Part shown: positions 19,247-27,972 of the stretch, piece after piece | Layout: every line of letters starts with the position of its first letter | Numbering within the stretch: the stretch's first letter is position 1 | Assembly (NCBI RefSeq): GCF_021602025.1 | Contig: NZ_BQHW01000016.1 | Coordinates: 1-64,000 of the forward strand | Direction: 5' to 3' | Origin: Pseudomonas ceruminis | Lineage (GTDB): Bacteria > Pseudomonadota > Gammaproteobacteria > Pseudomonadales > Pseudomonadaceae | Length of the DNA: 64,000 nt | Notes under the pieces: model-generated | Told to the model about the DNA's origin: nothing | The model's input: the letters and a program-made list of their open reading frames with translations, nothing else | The model's database searches: none | Translations under genes and position numbers: made by a program

Positions 19247-19323
19247 GGTCAGACCTCCACGGTTGTTGTTCTTATGGTTTTTCGCACGCTTTGGTACAGT
19301 AGGTGTGCATGTGACGGTTGTGA

Positions 19324-19339
19324 TACAGAAACTGTGCCA
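19324..19339 (-). promoter_or_regulatory. Candidate sigma-54 promoter of qhpADCB
   Basis: On the minus strand the bases read TGGCAC-AGTTT-CTGTA, a perfect -24 half with a weaker -12 half (GT in place of the usual GC, correct GG-N10 spacing). Initiation would be near 19312, giving a leader of about 65 bases before qhpA. The neighbouring enhancer-type boxes and the sigma-54 activator gene support the call. Confidence 0.55.
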
Positions 19340-19445
19340 CCTGGTTGAAAGTCTTTTTATTTCAGCCTGTTAGTGAATTTGTCGGGGCGTTCAGACGCCA
19401 CCTGGCTTGAGGTGGACCGTGCCATTTCGCGACAGAGTGTTTCAT

Positions 19446-19579
19446 GTTGAGACAGGCCCCTCGCTGCAACGTCGGCGCATGAGTACTGCGCTGCACACCG
19501 GTGGGAACCAGCTTGCCGGCGACAGGACCGGCCAAGCACTGTTGCAACCACCGTCTCACACCGTCTCAATGTGCAACAG
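19446..19579. promoter_or_regulatory. Candidate enhancer (UAS) cluster for the divergent amine/aldehyde genes
   Basis: This stretch is part of a 463-base gene-free gap between qhpA and the aldehyde dehydrogenase gene. TGAGAC occurs at 19448-19453, and its complement GTCTCA at 19553-19558 and 19563-19568, the last two exactly one helical turn apart. An inverted repeat, CTGTTGCA at 19539 and TGCAACAG at 19572, brackets the GTCTCA pair. The boxes lie about 110 bases from the minus -24 element and about 90-100 bases from the plus one, normal distances for a sigma-54 activator. Binding by the regulator encoded at 25027-26937 is inferred. Confidence 0.5.
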
Positions 19580-19631
19580 CGCACTGACGAAAGCATGGCT
19601 TTGCACACGGGCAAAACCTAGCAACATCAAC

Positions 19632-19654
19632 ACGTTGTACCCCCTTTACAACGT
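19632..19654. repeat. Perfect inverted repeat touching the -24 element of the aldehyde dehydrogenase promoter
   Basis: ACGTTGTA at 19632-19639 and TACAACGT at 19647-19654 form a perfect 8-bp inverted repeat with a 7-base spacer. The right arm shares one base with the -24 element. It could be an operator for a second regulator; no function is known. Confidence 0.45.
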
Positions 19655-19670
19655 TGGCACGAGCATTGCG
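19654..19670 (+). promoter_or_regulatory. Sigma-54 promoter of the aldehyde dehydrogenase gene
   Basis: TTGGCACGAGCATTGCG matches the consensus TTGGCACG-N4-TTGC closely. The GG at 19656-19657 and GC at 19668-19669 are exactly 10 bases apart. It lies 40 bases before the ATG at 19710, so the transcript leader would be short, about 28 bases. Confidence 0.85.
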
Positions 19671-19709
19671 CCTAGGCCCGTCACACCCCATGACAAGAGG
19701 CAACGCCCC

Positions 19710-21203
19710 ATGCTTTCCGACCTGCCCATCCTGCCCTCCACCCGCGCCTTTCTCGAACGCAAGCTGAAGATGCGCATCGGCGCCGACTGGCAGGACGCCG
19801 CCAGCGGCCGCACGTTGTCATTTCGCAACCCGGCCACCGGCGAAGTGCTGGGCGAAGTACCCGCCGCCGAGCAGGCAGACGTCGACCGGGCCGTACGCGC
19901 CGCCCGCCAGGCCTTCGACGATTCGCCCTGGAGCCGCCTGCGCCCGCGTGAGCGGCAGAACCTGCTATGGCGCCTGGCCGACCTGATGGAGCGCGACGCG
20001 CAACAACTGGCCGAATTGGAATGCCTGAACAACGGTAAAAGCGCCGCGGTGGCCAAGGTCATGGACGTGCAACTGGCCATCGACTTCTTGCGCTACATGG
20101 CGGGCTGGGCCACCAAGATCGAGGGTAGCACCGTCGAACCGTCGATGCCGTTGATGCCCAACGACCAGTTCCACGGTTTTGTGCGCCGCGAGGCAGTGGG
20201 CGTGGTCGGTGCCATCGTCGCCTGGAATTTCCCGTTGTTGCTGGCCTGCTGGAAGCTCGGCCCGGCCTTGGCCACCGGCTGCACCGTGGTGCTCAAACCC
20301 GCAGATGAAACCCCGCTGACGGCACTCAAACTCGCCGAACTGGTGGACGAGGCAGGCTACCCGGCCGGCGTGCTCAACGTCATTACCGGCACCGGCCTCA
20401 ACGCCGGTGCCGCCCTCAGCCGCCACCCCGGCGTGGACAAGTTGACGTTCACCGGCTCGACCGAGGTTGGCAAGCTGATCGGCAAGGCGGCCATGGACAA
20501 CATGACCCGCGTCACCCTGGAGCTCGGTGGCAAGTCGCCAACGATCGTCATGCCCGACGCCAACCTGCAGGAAGCCGCCGCCGGCGCCGCCACAGCAATC
20601 TTCTTCAACCAGGGCCAGGTGTGCTGCGCGGGCTCGCGCCTGTACGTGCACCGCAAGCACTTCGACAATGTCGTGGCGGACATCGCCGGTATCGCCAATG
20701 GCATGAAGCTCGGCAGCGGCCTGGACCCGGCCGTGCAGATGGGCCCGCTGATTTCGGCCAAGCAGCAGGACCGCGTTACCGGCTACATCGAGCTGGGCCG
20801 CGAGCTGGGTGCGACCATTGCCTGCGGTGGTGAAGGCTTTGGCCCGGGTTACTTCGTCAAGCCAACGGTGATCGTCGATGTCGACCAGCGTCACCGTCTG
20901 GTGCAGGAAGAAATCTTCGGGCCGGTGCTGGTGGCGATGCCGTTCGATGACCTGGACGAGGTGATCGGCATGGCCAACGACAACCCCTATGGCCTGGGCG
21001 CAAGCATCTGGTCCAACGATCTTGCCGCGGTGCACCGGATGATCCCGCGCATCAAGTCAGGTTCGGTGTGGGTCAACTGCCACAGTGCGCTGGACCCGGC
21101 GCTGCCGTTCGGCGGCTACAAGATGTCCGGTGTCGGCCGCGAGATGGGCGCGGCGGCGATCGAGCATTACACCGAGCTCAAGTCGGTGTTGATCAAGCTG
21201 TGA
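19710..21203 (+). CDS. peaE: NAD(P)-dependent aldehyde dehydrogenase (phenylacetaldehyde type)
   Basis: The protein has 497 residues, the usual length for the family. The cofactor-binding segment is GFTSTE-like (LTFTGSTEVGKLIG), the general base Glu lies in LELGGKSP, and the catalytic Cys in QGQVCCAGSR. It oxidises the aldehyde released by the amine dehydrogenase to the acid. An in-frame extension upstream to 19407 crosses the sigma-54 promoter and is rejected; the ATG at 19710 has AGAGG nine bases upstream. The gene is divergent from qhpADCB and shares its control region. The symbol follows the P. putida U pea naming from memory, so the family call is surer than the symbol. Confidence 0.85.
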   Translation: MLSDLPILPSTRAFLERKLKMRIGADWQDAASGRTLSFRNPATGEVLGEVPAAEQADVDRAVRAARQAFDDSPWSRLRPRERQNLLWRLADLMERDAQQLAELECLNNGKSAAVAKVMDVQLAIDFLRYMAGWATKIEGSTVEPSMPLMPNDQFHGFVRREAVGVVGAIVAWNFPLLLACWKLGPALATGCTVVLKPADETPLTALKLAELVDEAGYPAGVLNVITGTGLNAGAALSRHPGVDKLTFTGSTEVGKLIGKAAMDNMTRVTLELGGKSPTIVMPDANLQEAAAGAATAIFFNQGQVCCAGSRLYVHRKHFDNVVADIAGIANGMKLGSGLDPAVQMGPLISAKQQDRVTGYIELGRELGATIACGGEGFGPGYFVKPTVIVDVDQRHRLVQEEIFGPVLVAMPFDDLDEVIGMANDNPYGLGASIWSNDLAAVHRMIPRIKSGSVWVNCHSALDPALPFGGYKMSGVGREMGAAAIEHYTELKSVLIKL

Positions 21204-21258
21204 TCCTTCCTCTGCCCTGGACCCTGCGTGGGTAGCGCCGCCCCCACAGGGTGAAATG

Positions 21259-21294
21259 CCCCCAGCCGCTGGACTGCCCATCCAGCGCTGGGGG
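21259..21294. terminator. Hairpin between convergent aldehyde dehydrogenase and qhpG
   Basis: CCCCCAGC/CGCTGGA pairs with TCCAGCG/CTGGGGG with one bulged base and a 7-base loop. It is a strong, nearly symmetric hairpin between two convergent genes. There is no long T-run, so the terminator role is likely but not certain. Confidence 0.55.
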
Positions 21295-21339
21295 TGCTGC
21301 GGGCCTGCGCCCCGGGGCAAGTCGCGCTCACGGCGGATA

Positions 21340-22632
21340 TCAGGCGTACCCCTGCCCTGCCAACCATCGTCGCAACATCATCCTCTGCTCTTGCGGCTGA
21401 TTGCCCATGACCTCGTCCAGTGCCTGCCCTGCCAACAAGGCGCGCACCACCGGCGCCAGTGCCACGCCCTGCAGATGCCAGATTCCCAATGGCTGGTCCG
21501 CCGTCACCACCACCTCGGCCTCATCCACCCAGCCATCGCGCAGCACCGGCCGCCGCGCCACGGCGACCGATGGCCAGTTCGCTGCCAGGTGCAGTGGCTG
21601 CTTGTCTGGCCAGCCCACGCGACGTGCCCAGAATGGCTGCCCGGAACGCGCCTGCTCCTGGGCATAGAAATCCCGGCCCATGCGGGCGAAACGCAAGAAC
21701 AGCTGCTCGACCCGCTGTTGATGGAACTGCCTGGCCAGGCTCGCGCGCGCCGGCCGGCGCAGCAAGGTATTGACCACCACAGGCGCCTGCAGCGCCGACG
21801 ACAGCGACTGGAAAATCCCGTTCCCCGACAGGGGGTCGACCGCCATCGCCGCATCCCCTACCCGTATCCAGTCATCCCCCACGCATTCGCCGGCCAGAAT
21901 CGCCGTACTGCTGCGCGCATGCACCTGCGCAGGTTCCAGGGCCCGTGCCGTGAACAAGGCTGCCACCAGCGCCGACTCGCTTCGCCGCGCCGCGCAGTAG
22001 TCAGGGAGGGCGGCCTTGCCCGGCAACCCTTCGGCATTCAGGGTGATCTGCCAGTAGCAGCGTCCGTCGGCCAACCTGGCCATCCACGCCCAGCCATCGT
22101 CCAGGCTTTGCACCGCCGAAGCCGGTGCGCCAGGCTCAGCCTGCCAGAGGTTGAGCAGGCTGACCGTCTCTGGCCCCCGCAAGCGGTCAGCGGCCAACGG
22201 TGCCTGGCGTCCCCGTGCCTCGACCAGGAAGTCGGCCTGAAGGTGCCGCCCGTCATCCAGGCGCACCTGATGGCCGCTAGCGCGCAGCACCTCACGGACG
22301 CGCCCCTCGACCACTGCTACCCCTGCCCGGGCGAGGTCATCACGCAAGGCGCGATCAAAGCGCTGGCGGTCGAGCAGGTACTCGCGATTCATGTGCAACT
22401 GCTCGCCACTCCAGTGCACCTGGCGGGTTGCGGGCATGGCAGCTTCGCTCAAGGCGCGCCCCAGGCCGGCATGGCGCAAGCCTTCCAGCACTCGCTGCGA
22501 AACCCCTTCCACCGCTGCGAACCGGCGCCAGTCTGAGACCACGGTGACCGGGTACCCCAGCCGCCGCAGGCCTATCGCCGTGGCAGCACCGGCCGGTCCG
22601 GCACCCAACACCAGAATGCGTGGCTCAGGCAT
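21340..22632 (-). CDS. qhpG: FAD-dependent monooxygenase QhpG
   Basis: The protein has 430 residues. It begins with the FAD Rossmann motif LGAGPAGAATA, and has a second FAD contact in RVGDAAMAVDPLSGNG (the GD motif of group A flavin monooxygenases). The family includes tryptophan halogenase-like and geranylgeranyl-reductase-like proteins. In the qhp system QhpG hydroxylates the gamma-subunit tryptophan to build the CTQ quinone. The start ATG at 22632 overlaps the 3' end of qhpE by 8 bases; further upstream starts lie inside qhpE. It is the last gene of the run regulator-qhpF-qhpE-qhpG. Confidence 0.87.
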   Translation of the reverse strand: MPEPRILVLGAGPAGAATAIGLRRLGYPVTVVSDWRRFAAVEGVSQRVLEGLRHAGLGRALSEAAMPATRQVHWSGEQLHMNREYLLDRQRFDRALRDDLARAGVAVVEGRVREVLRASGHQVRLDDGRHLQADFLVEARGRQAPLAADRLRGPETVSLLNLWQAEPGAPASAVQSLDDGWAWMARLADGRCYWQITLNAEGLPGKAALPDYCAARRSESALVAALFTARALEPAQVHARSSTAILAGECVGDDWIRVGDAAMAVDPLSGNGIFQSLSSALQAPVVVNTLLRRPARASLARQFHQQRVEQLFLRFARMGRDFYAQEQARSGQPFWARRVGWPDKQPLHLAANWPSVAVARRPVLRDGWVDEAEVVVTADQPLGIWHLQGVALAPVVRALLAGQALDEVMGNQPQEQRMMLRRWLAGQGYA

Positions 22633-23302
22633 CCCGCACGCCCCGCCGCTCAGGGCCGACGAACGCCGCATGAGCTTGCAGCCAGGCCAGCACCTGCTCT
22701 CGGCCAAGACCAGGCTGTTGCTGCAACAGGGCAGCGATTCGTCCAGTCATCGCGGCGCAGCCCAGGCTGGCCCCGGCCATGCTGCGCTCGCCAACATAGC
22801 CGCCGAAGTCGGCCTGGGCGCTGTTGAGCCACGACCATTGCCCCGGTGCGCAGCGGGCATCGCCGGTCATGCGGACGACACCTGGGTACGCCGCCGGGTA
22901 GACCGGCGCACCCTGTGCGGGGCTCGAGGCGCACAACAGCACGCCCGCCGCCTGAACCTCGGCACAGGCCTGGCGCAACACCGGCCGATCCTGGTGCAGC
23001 CCCAGGCTGAGATTGACCAGTGTGGCGCCCTGCTCCGCCAGCCATAGCAAGGCGCCGGCCACCTGCAAGGCGCTGGTGCTCGCCTGGCCGGTGAACACCT
23101 GGGCCAACAGCAGCGGCACCTGGCCCGCCTGCTCTTGCAGGCACGCCACCACGGCACTGCCATGGCCCAGGCGGTCAGGCTCCGGCTTGCCGTCGTGCAG
23201 TAAGCCATCAGCGAGCCAGAAGCGTCGCGCTGCAGCGAGCGCGTGGGCCTGCGCGGGCGAGCAGCCACTGTCGATCACCCCGACCCGCACATCATTGCCC
23301 AT
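22625..23302 (-). CDS. qhpE: Subtilisin-like serine protease QhpE
   Basis: The protein has 225 residues, short for a subtilase and without a signal peptide or propeptide. The catalytic triad is visible: D11 (GVIDSGC), H47 (RLGHGSAV) and S179 (MAGASLGCA). QhpE removes the 28-residue leader of QhpC after cross-linking, in the cytoplasm. The start at 23302 gives the normal subtilase N-terminal strand; it overlaps the qhpF end by 11 bases. The downstream overlap with qhpG also points to coupled translation. Confidence 0.88.
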   Translation of the reverse strand: MGNDVRVGVIDSGCSPAQAHALAAARRFWLADGLLHDGKPEPDRLGHGSAVVACLQEQAGQVPLLLAQVFTGQASTSALQVAGALLWLAEQGATLVNLSLGLHQDRPVLRQACAEVQAAGVLLCASSPAQGAPVYPAAYPGVVRMTGDARCAPGQWSWLNSAQADFGGYVGERSMAGASLGCAAMTGRIAALLQQQPGLGREQVLAWLQAHAAFVGPERRGVRDA

Positions 23303-25025
23303 GCCCGATGACCTCCTGCGGCAGCACACACAGCTGGCCGCCTTGCAGATGCAAGTGCAGGTCGGCATCGGCCAAGGTTGACGCGCGATGGCTGATCAGG
23401 ATGCGCGTGCGCCCGGCAAACAACTGGTCGATGGCGGCGATCACCTCGCGTTCGGTCGCTTCGTCCACGGCCGAGGTGGCCTCGTCCAGCACCAGGATCG
23501 ACGGGGCCTGAAGCACGGCACGGGCGATGGCGATGCGTTGTTTCTGGCCACCGGAGAGCTGCTGGCCGCGCTCACCGAGCATGCTGTCCAGGCCCAGCGG
23601 CAGGCTTTCTACCAGCGGCTCCAGATGTGCCAGGCGCACCACCTGCTCCAGTGCATCTCGGCTGGCGTGGGGGGCGCCATACGCCAGGTTCTGCGCCAGG
23701 GTGCCCCGCAATAGCACGATGTCCTGGCTGACCACCGCGATGCGCTGGCGCAGGGCTGCCAGGTCGAGTTCACGCAGGTCTGCACCGTCCAGCAGAATGC
23801 GCCCGGCATCTGGGTCATAGAAGCGCTGCAACAGGTCGATCAAGGTCGACTTGCCGACGCCGGACGCACCGCTGATGGCGACCTTGAGGCCCCCTGGCAC
23901 GCACACGTGGACATCCGCCAGCACCGCGCCCTGTCGCCCGTCATGGGCAAAGTGCACGCCTTCAAGGCGCAGCTCACCAGGGCCTTGCGGCATGGGGCGG
24001 GGCGTCTGCGCTTCGCACACAGCCACTGCCTCCTGCTTCAGTTCCATCACCCGACCCAGGCTCACCGCCATGCGCTGCACCGCCACATAGAGGCCCAACA
24101 GGCTCTGCACCGGGCCAACGGCCATGCCCATGTAAGTGGAAAACGCAATCAACGCCCCCAGTTGCCAGGTGCCCTGGATGACCCACCAACCGCCCACCAG
24201 GAACGCGCAGGCACGGCACCAGGAGGTGAGCGTACCGGGGATCGCCTGGGTGAAGAACTCGGTGACCTGCACCTTGAGCAACTGGCGCATATAGCCTTGG
24301 CCGAGCTGGTCCAGGCGCCCAGCCTCGCGGTCCTGCTGGCCCACCGCCTGGATGAACTTCATTGCCGGCAGCGTCTCGACCAGAAACGATGACACGTCCG
24401 CCGAGCGCTCCCGCAGGTTGCGCACCTCGCGCTCGACCTTGCGCCGCATCCAGCGCAGCCACAGCACTTCAAGCGGGATCAGCAACGCCAGCAGCAGCGA
24501 CAACTGCCAGGACAACATCAACATCAACGCCACCGCGCCCACCAGGCCGATCACCGCTGACACTGCCGAGAACAGCGAATCCACGGCAAAGCGCTGTATT
24601 TCGGCGACATCGCCATCGAGCCTGGACAGAATGTCGCCGGTGCGCCGACGCGCGTAAAACGTCGGCGACAGCCGTTGCAGGTGCCGATACAGATCGTCGC
24701 GCAGGGCAAACAGGATGCGCCCCGACAGCCGCGTGTGGAGGAAGCGGTTGACGCCAGCCAGCACCGTGCCGAGCAGGCCGGCAACGATCATGATCGCCGC
24801 CATGTGCCATAGCATCTGGTAGTTCTTGGCCAGCAGGCCTTCGTCGATCAGCGTTTTGACCAACCAGGGTTGCGCCAGGGCCAGCAACGAGGCGCCCAGG
24901 GACAACCCCAGCAACACGCCGATGGCGCGCCGCTGCGGACGTACGAAACCATACAGCCAGGTCAGGGCCTGGCGCATGAGCACGGGGTCGCTGGATTCCA
25001 CCAGCCTGGCGAACAAGCCGCCCAT
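23292..25025 (-). CDS. qhpF: ABC transporter QhpF (fused membrane and ATPase domains)
   Basis: The protein has 577 residues. An ABC-type exporter membrane domain with about six helices covers residues 30-310. The ATPase domain follows, with Walker A GASGVGKST, signature LSGGQKQR, Walker B ILVLDEATSA and H-loop LISHRAS. As a half-transporter it should act as a homodimer. In the qhp system it is thought to export the processed gamma subunit to the periplasm, consistent with QhpC lacking a Sec signal. It starts one base after the regulator stop on the same strand. Confidence 0.88.
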   Translation of the reverse strand: MGGLFARLVESSDPVLMRQALTWLYGFVRPQRRAIGVLLGLSLGASLLALAQPWLVKTLIDEGLLAKNYQMLWHMAAIMIVAGLLGTVLAGVNRFLHTRLSGRILFALRDDLYRHLQRLSPTFYARRRTGDILSRLDGDVAEIQRFAVDSLFSAVSAVIGLVGAVALMLMLSWQLSLLLALLIPLEVLWLRWMRRKVEREVRNLRERSADVSSFLVETLPAMKFIQAVGQQDREAGRLDQLGQGYMRQLLKVQVTEFFTQAIPGTLTSWCRACAFLVGGWWVIQGTWQLGALIAFSTYMGMAVGPVQSLLGLYVAVQRMAVSLGRVMELKQEAVAVCEAQTPRPMPQGPGELRLEGVHFAHDGRQGAVLADVHVCVPGGLKVAISGASGVGKSTLIDLLQRFYDPDAGRILLDGADLRELDLAALRQRIAVVSQDIVLLRGTLAQNLAYGAPHASRDALEQVVRLAHLEPLVESLPLGLDSMLGERGQQLSGGQKQRIAIARAVLQAPSILVLDEATSAVDEATEREVIAAIDQLFAGRTRILISHRASTLADADLHLHLQGGQLCVLPQEVIGHGQ

Positions 25026-25026
25026 G

Positions 25027-26937
25027 TCAGCCGCGCAACTGTTTGAGCTTGCGATACAACGTCGCCCGGCTGATGCCCAGGGCCTCGGCGGCGGCCGAAA
25101 CGTTGCCCTGATGGCGCGCCAGGGCGCCGCGGATCAGCTCCAGTTCGTTGTCCTTCAAACTGCCAGAGGGCGAAGTCCCGCCAGCCAGTTCATCCAGCAG
25201 GCAATCGGTGAGGTGCTCCAAGGTCAGCAGTGGCTCACCGTCTTCACGCATGGCCAGGGCGGTACGCACGACCATTTCCAGCTGGCGGATATTGCCCGGC
25301 CAGTCAAAACCTTCGAGCAGTGCGGTCAGCGCCGGGTCCAGGCCCACGCCCTTGGCACCGGCCTTGTCCAGCAAGCCGTCGATGATCGCAGCCAGGTCGT
25401 CGCGCTCGCGCAGTGCCGGCAGCCGCAGCGATACACCGTTGACCCGGTAATACAGGTCCTCGCGAAAGTGCTGCTCGTGCACCAGGCGCTTGAGGTCGCG
25501 GTGGGTAGCGCAGATCAGCGCCACGTCGATTTCCTGCTCGTCGGCCGCGCCCAGCGGGGCCACACGGCGCTCCTGTAATACGCGCAGCAACCGCGCCTGC
25601 AGGGCCAGTGGCATATCGCCGATCTCATCAAGGAACAGCGTGCCGCCGTGGGCCTGCATCAGCCGCCCGACCATCCCGCCACGGCGCGAACCGGTGAAAG
25701 CGCCCTCGCGATAACCGAACAGCTCCGACTCGATCAGGCCCTCAGGGATGGCCGCGCAGTTCACCGCGACAAAGGGCTTGTCGGCGCGGCGGCTGGCGTG
25801 GTGCAGGGCACGCGCCACCACTTCCTTGCCGGTGCCGGTCTCCCCCAGCAGCAGCACGGGCAGGCCATTGCCCAACCCTTGGCGGGCCATGCGCAGGTTG
25901 CGCGCCAGACGCGGATCACCGCCGGCCAGGGCGTCCAACGCGGGTGAAGGGTTGCTCAACGTCGGCTTGCCGGGCGCCACGCTGCCGTTCAGGCGACCAT
26001 GACGCGGCAACTGCAGGGCACGGCAGAAAAACTCACCCTTGGCGGTCGGCACGCTGCTCACACCGCCCTGCCACAGCCGTGCGATGAAGGCCGACGAACG
26101 CTCCCCCAGCAAGTCGCTGCTGCGCCGCCCAACCAACGCTTCGCGCGGTACTTGCAGCAACTGGCAGGCGTTATCGTTGGCAGCCCTCACTTCACCGTCC
26201 AGGCTCAGCGCCAGCAGGCCGTGCCAGGCGCTGTTGAGGTATTGCGGGCGGCTGTGGAAGGCCAGCACCAGCAACTGCGAATGGTGCAGGCCAAACAGCC
26301 GGCTTTCGATATTGCCAGCGGCGAGCATCAACATCGACAGGCTGTCCTGTGGCTGGGCCATGACCCCTTCGCGGGTGATGTCGAGCACCCCGATCACCTG
26401 GCCATGGGGGTCACGCAACGGCACCGAGGTGCAGGAGAACGGGCTGAGTCGGTCCAGGTAATGCTCACCGCAGTTGATCAACGTCGGTCGCCCTTCCACC
26501 ACCGCGGTGCCGATGGCGTTGGTACCGCGCAACGATTCGCTCCAGCAACTACCGGGGTGCAGGTCGCGCAGGCCTTCACGGTTGAGCACGTGCTTCTGCC
26601 CTTCGATGGCCAGCACGTTGGCGTGCGCGTCGCCCAGGATGATGATGCCGGCCTTGCCCTGGCGGGCAACCAGGTAGTCCAGTTCGGGGGTGACGGCATC
26701 TACCAGCAATCGGTTCTGTTCGAGCAATGCGCGCAGGTCGTGGCCTTGCTGCAGGCCCAGGCCGACCTGCTCGCCCTGCAGGCAATCCAGCCCATGGCCA
26801 AGGCTGCGCCGCCACGAGGCATCGATTTCTTCGCGCAGCATGCCCAGCGGCAGCTCACCTTCGTTGGCCAGCCTGAGACGGGCCTGGCGGGATTCGTATA
26901 ACGGGTCTTGGGCGTTTGTTATTGGTTGTCGCGCCAT
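25027..26937 (-). CDS. peaR: Sigma-54-dependent activator of the amine genes (AcoR type)
   Basis: The protein has 636 residues: an N-terminal GAF-type sensor (about 40-230, with GSCWSESLRGTNAIGTAV typical of AcoR/DhaR activators), a PAS-like segment about 250-305, the AAA+ domain with Walker A GETGTGKE and the sigma-54 contact loop GAFTGSRRGG, and a C-terminal Fis-type helix-turn-helix (AAEALGISRATLYRKLKQL). It should activate the -24/-12 promoters in front of qhpADCB and the aldehyde dehydrogenase gene. The ATG at 26937 has GGAG seven bases upstream; a longer frame to 27084 lacks support. The symbol peaR follows the P. putida U naming and is tentative. Confidence 0.85.
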   Translation of the reverse strand: MARQPITNAQDPLYESRQARLRLANEGELPLGMLREEIDASWRRSLGHGLDCLQGEQVGLGLQQGHDLRALLEQNRLLVDAVTPELDYLVARQGKAGIIILGDAHANVLAIEGQKHVLNREGLRDLHPGSCWSESLRGTNAIGTAVVEGRPTLINCGEHYLDRLSPFSCTSVPLRDPHGQVIGVLDITREGVMAQPQDSLSMLMLAAGNIESRLFGLHHSQLLVLAFHSRPQYLNSAWHGLLALSLDGEVRAANDNACQLLQVPREALVGRRSSDLLGERSSAFIARLWQGGVSSVPTAKGEFFCRALQLPRHGRLNGSVAPGKPTLSNPSPALDALAGGDPRLARNLRMARQGLGNGLPVLLLGETGTGKEVVARALHHASRRADKPFVAVNCAAIPEGLIESELFGYREGAFTGSRRGGMVGRLMQAHGGTLFLDEIGDMPLALQARLLRVLQERRVAPLGAADEQEIDVALICATHRDLKRLVHEQHFREDLYYRVNGVSLRLPALRERDDLAAIIDGLLDKAGAKGVGLDPALTALLEGFDWPGNIRQLEMVVRTALAMREDGEPLLTLEHLTDCLLDELAGGTSPSGSLKDNELELIRGALARHQGNVSAAAEALGISRATLYRKLKQLRG

Positions 26938-27140
26938 TTTCTGCTCCAGCTGTGCCACCTCACGGTAGTGGCAACGGGCGTGGGATTTTTCCGCAGTGTG
27001 CGGGAGAATTGGCCTGGCGTCACCCCTGCGCCGTGCGGCAGACGCCGCGGGTCGATAGGCCGTTTGCAGGCGCAACCGGCGCATGCACCGAGCGACGCGC
27101 AGCGTTAGAATGGCCAGACACCTGCTTCGAAGCCCTCATC

Positions 27141-27785
27141 ATGATCCAGTCAGACCTCGACCTGTTCGGCACCCAGGCGCAACGGCTGGCAAGCCATACC
27201 GTGTTGCTGCCCGGCTTTGCCCTGGCCGAAATCGAGCCGCTGCTCGATGCCTTGCGCCCGGTGCTGCGCGCCGCGCCCTTGCGGCACATGCGCACGCCTG
27301 GCGGGCTGCACATGGCCGTGGCGTTGACCAACTGCGGTGCGCTGGGCTGGGTGAGTGATGCAAAGGGCTACCGCTACAGCCCGACCGACCCTGTCAGCGG
27401 CAGCCCCTGGCCTGCCCTGCCGCCCGTGCTGCTAGACCTGGCGGGTCGCGCGGCCGCAGCCGCAGGCTTCGAGGCCTTCGTGCCCGATGCCTGCCTGGTC
27501 AACCACTACCTGCCCGGTACCCGCCTGAGCCTGCACCAGGACCGCGATGAGGCGGATTTTGGCCAACCGATCGTGTCGATTTCGCTGGGGTTGCCGGCGG
27601 TGTTCCTGTTTGGAGGGCTGCAGCGCTCGGACCGCACGCAACGGATAGCGTTGAACCACGGCGATGTACTGGTCTGGGGAGGTGAGGACCGGTTGCGTTT
27701 TCATGGGGTGCTGCCGATCAAGCCCGGTGTGCATCCCAGGATGGGGGAGCGGCGGATCAACCTCACGTTGCGCAAGGCCGGATGA
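27141..27785 (+). CDS. alkB: AlkB-like 2-oxoglutarate/Fe(II) DNA repair dioxygenase
   Basis: The protein has 214 residues, matching E. coli AlkB (216). Iron ligands are H132 and D134 (SLHQDRDE) and H188 (RFHGVLP). The 2-oxoglutarate-binding arginines lie in ERRINLTLRKAG at the end. NHYLPGTRLSLHQD and SISLGLPAVFLFGG are diagnostic segments. It removes alkyl groups from 1-methyladenine and 3-methylcytosine by oxidation. The ATG at 27141 gives the usual N-terminus. No ada gene is adjacent, so the regulation cannot be judged. Confidence 0.9.
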   Translation: MIQSDLDLFGTQAQRLASHTVLLPGFALAEIEPLLDALRPVLRAAPLRHMRTPGGLHMAVALTNCGALGWVSDAKGYRYSPTDPVSGSPWPALPPVLLDLAGRAAAAAGFEAFVPDACLVNHYLPGTRLSLHQDRDEADFGQPIVSISLGLPAVFLFGGLQRSDRTQRIALNHGDVLVWGGEDRLRFHGVLPIKPGVHPRMGERRINLTLRKAG

Positions 27786-27918
27786 ACGGGCTGCACAGAC
27801 TCAAGTGCTGTGCCGTTGCACTAGCTTCCAGCCAGTAACCGATGAAATACGTTGAACATATGCCATGTATAGGCTTCAAAAAGATGATCCACGCCATCTT
27901 TAACCAGGAGCCTGCCCC

Positions 27919-27972
27919 ATGTCCCTCCAGTCCCCCCTTGCTCACCCGATAGCCAGAGCCCGACGGCCATGA
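27919..27972 (+). CDS. Possible 17-residue leader ORF
   Basis: An ATG at 27919 with AGGAG seven bases upstream opens a 17-codon frame (MSLQSPLAHPIARARRP). Its TGA overlaps the ATG of the next frame (ATGA at 27969), so it could couple translation into it. It is too short for any homology judgement. Confidence 0.3.
   Translation: MSLQSPLAHPIARARRP

Noticed and set aside
21228-21250. GTGGG ... CCCAC(AGG) segments here and near 42792-42816 as REP elements
   Set aside because: They share the CCCACAGG end of Pseudomonas REP sequences but are too degenerate and single to call as repeats with confidence.
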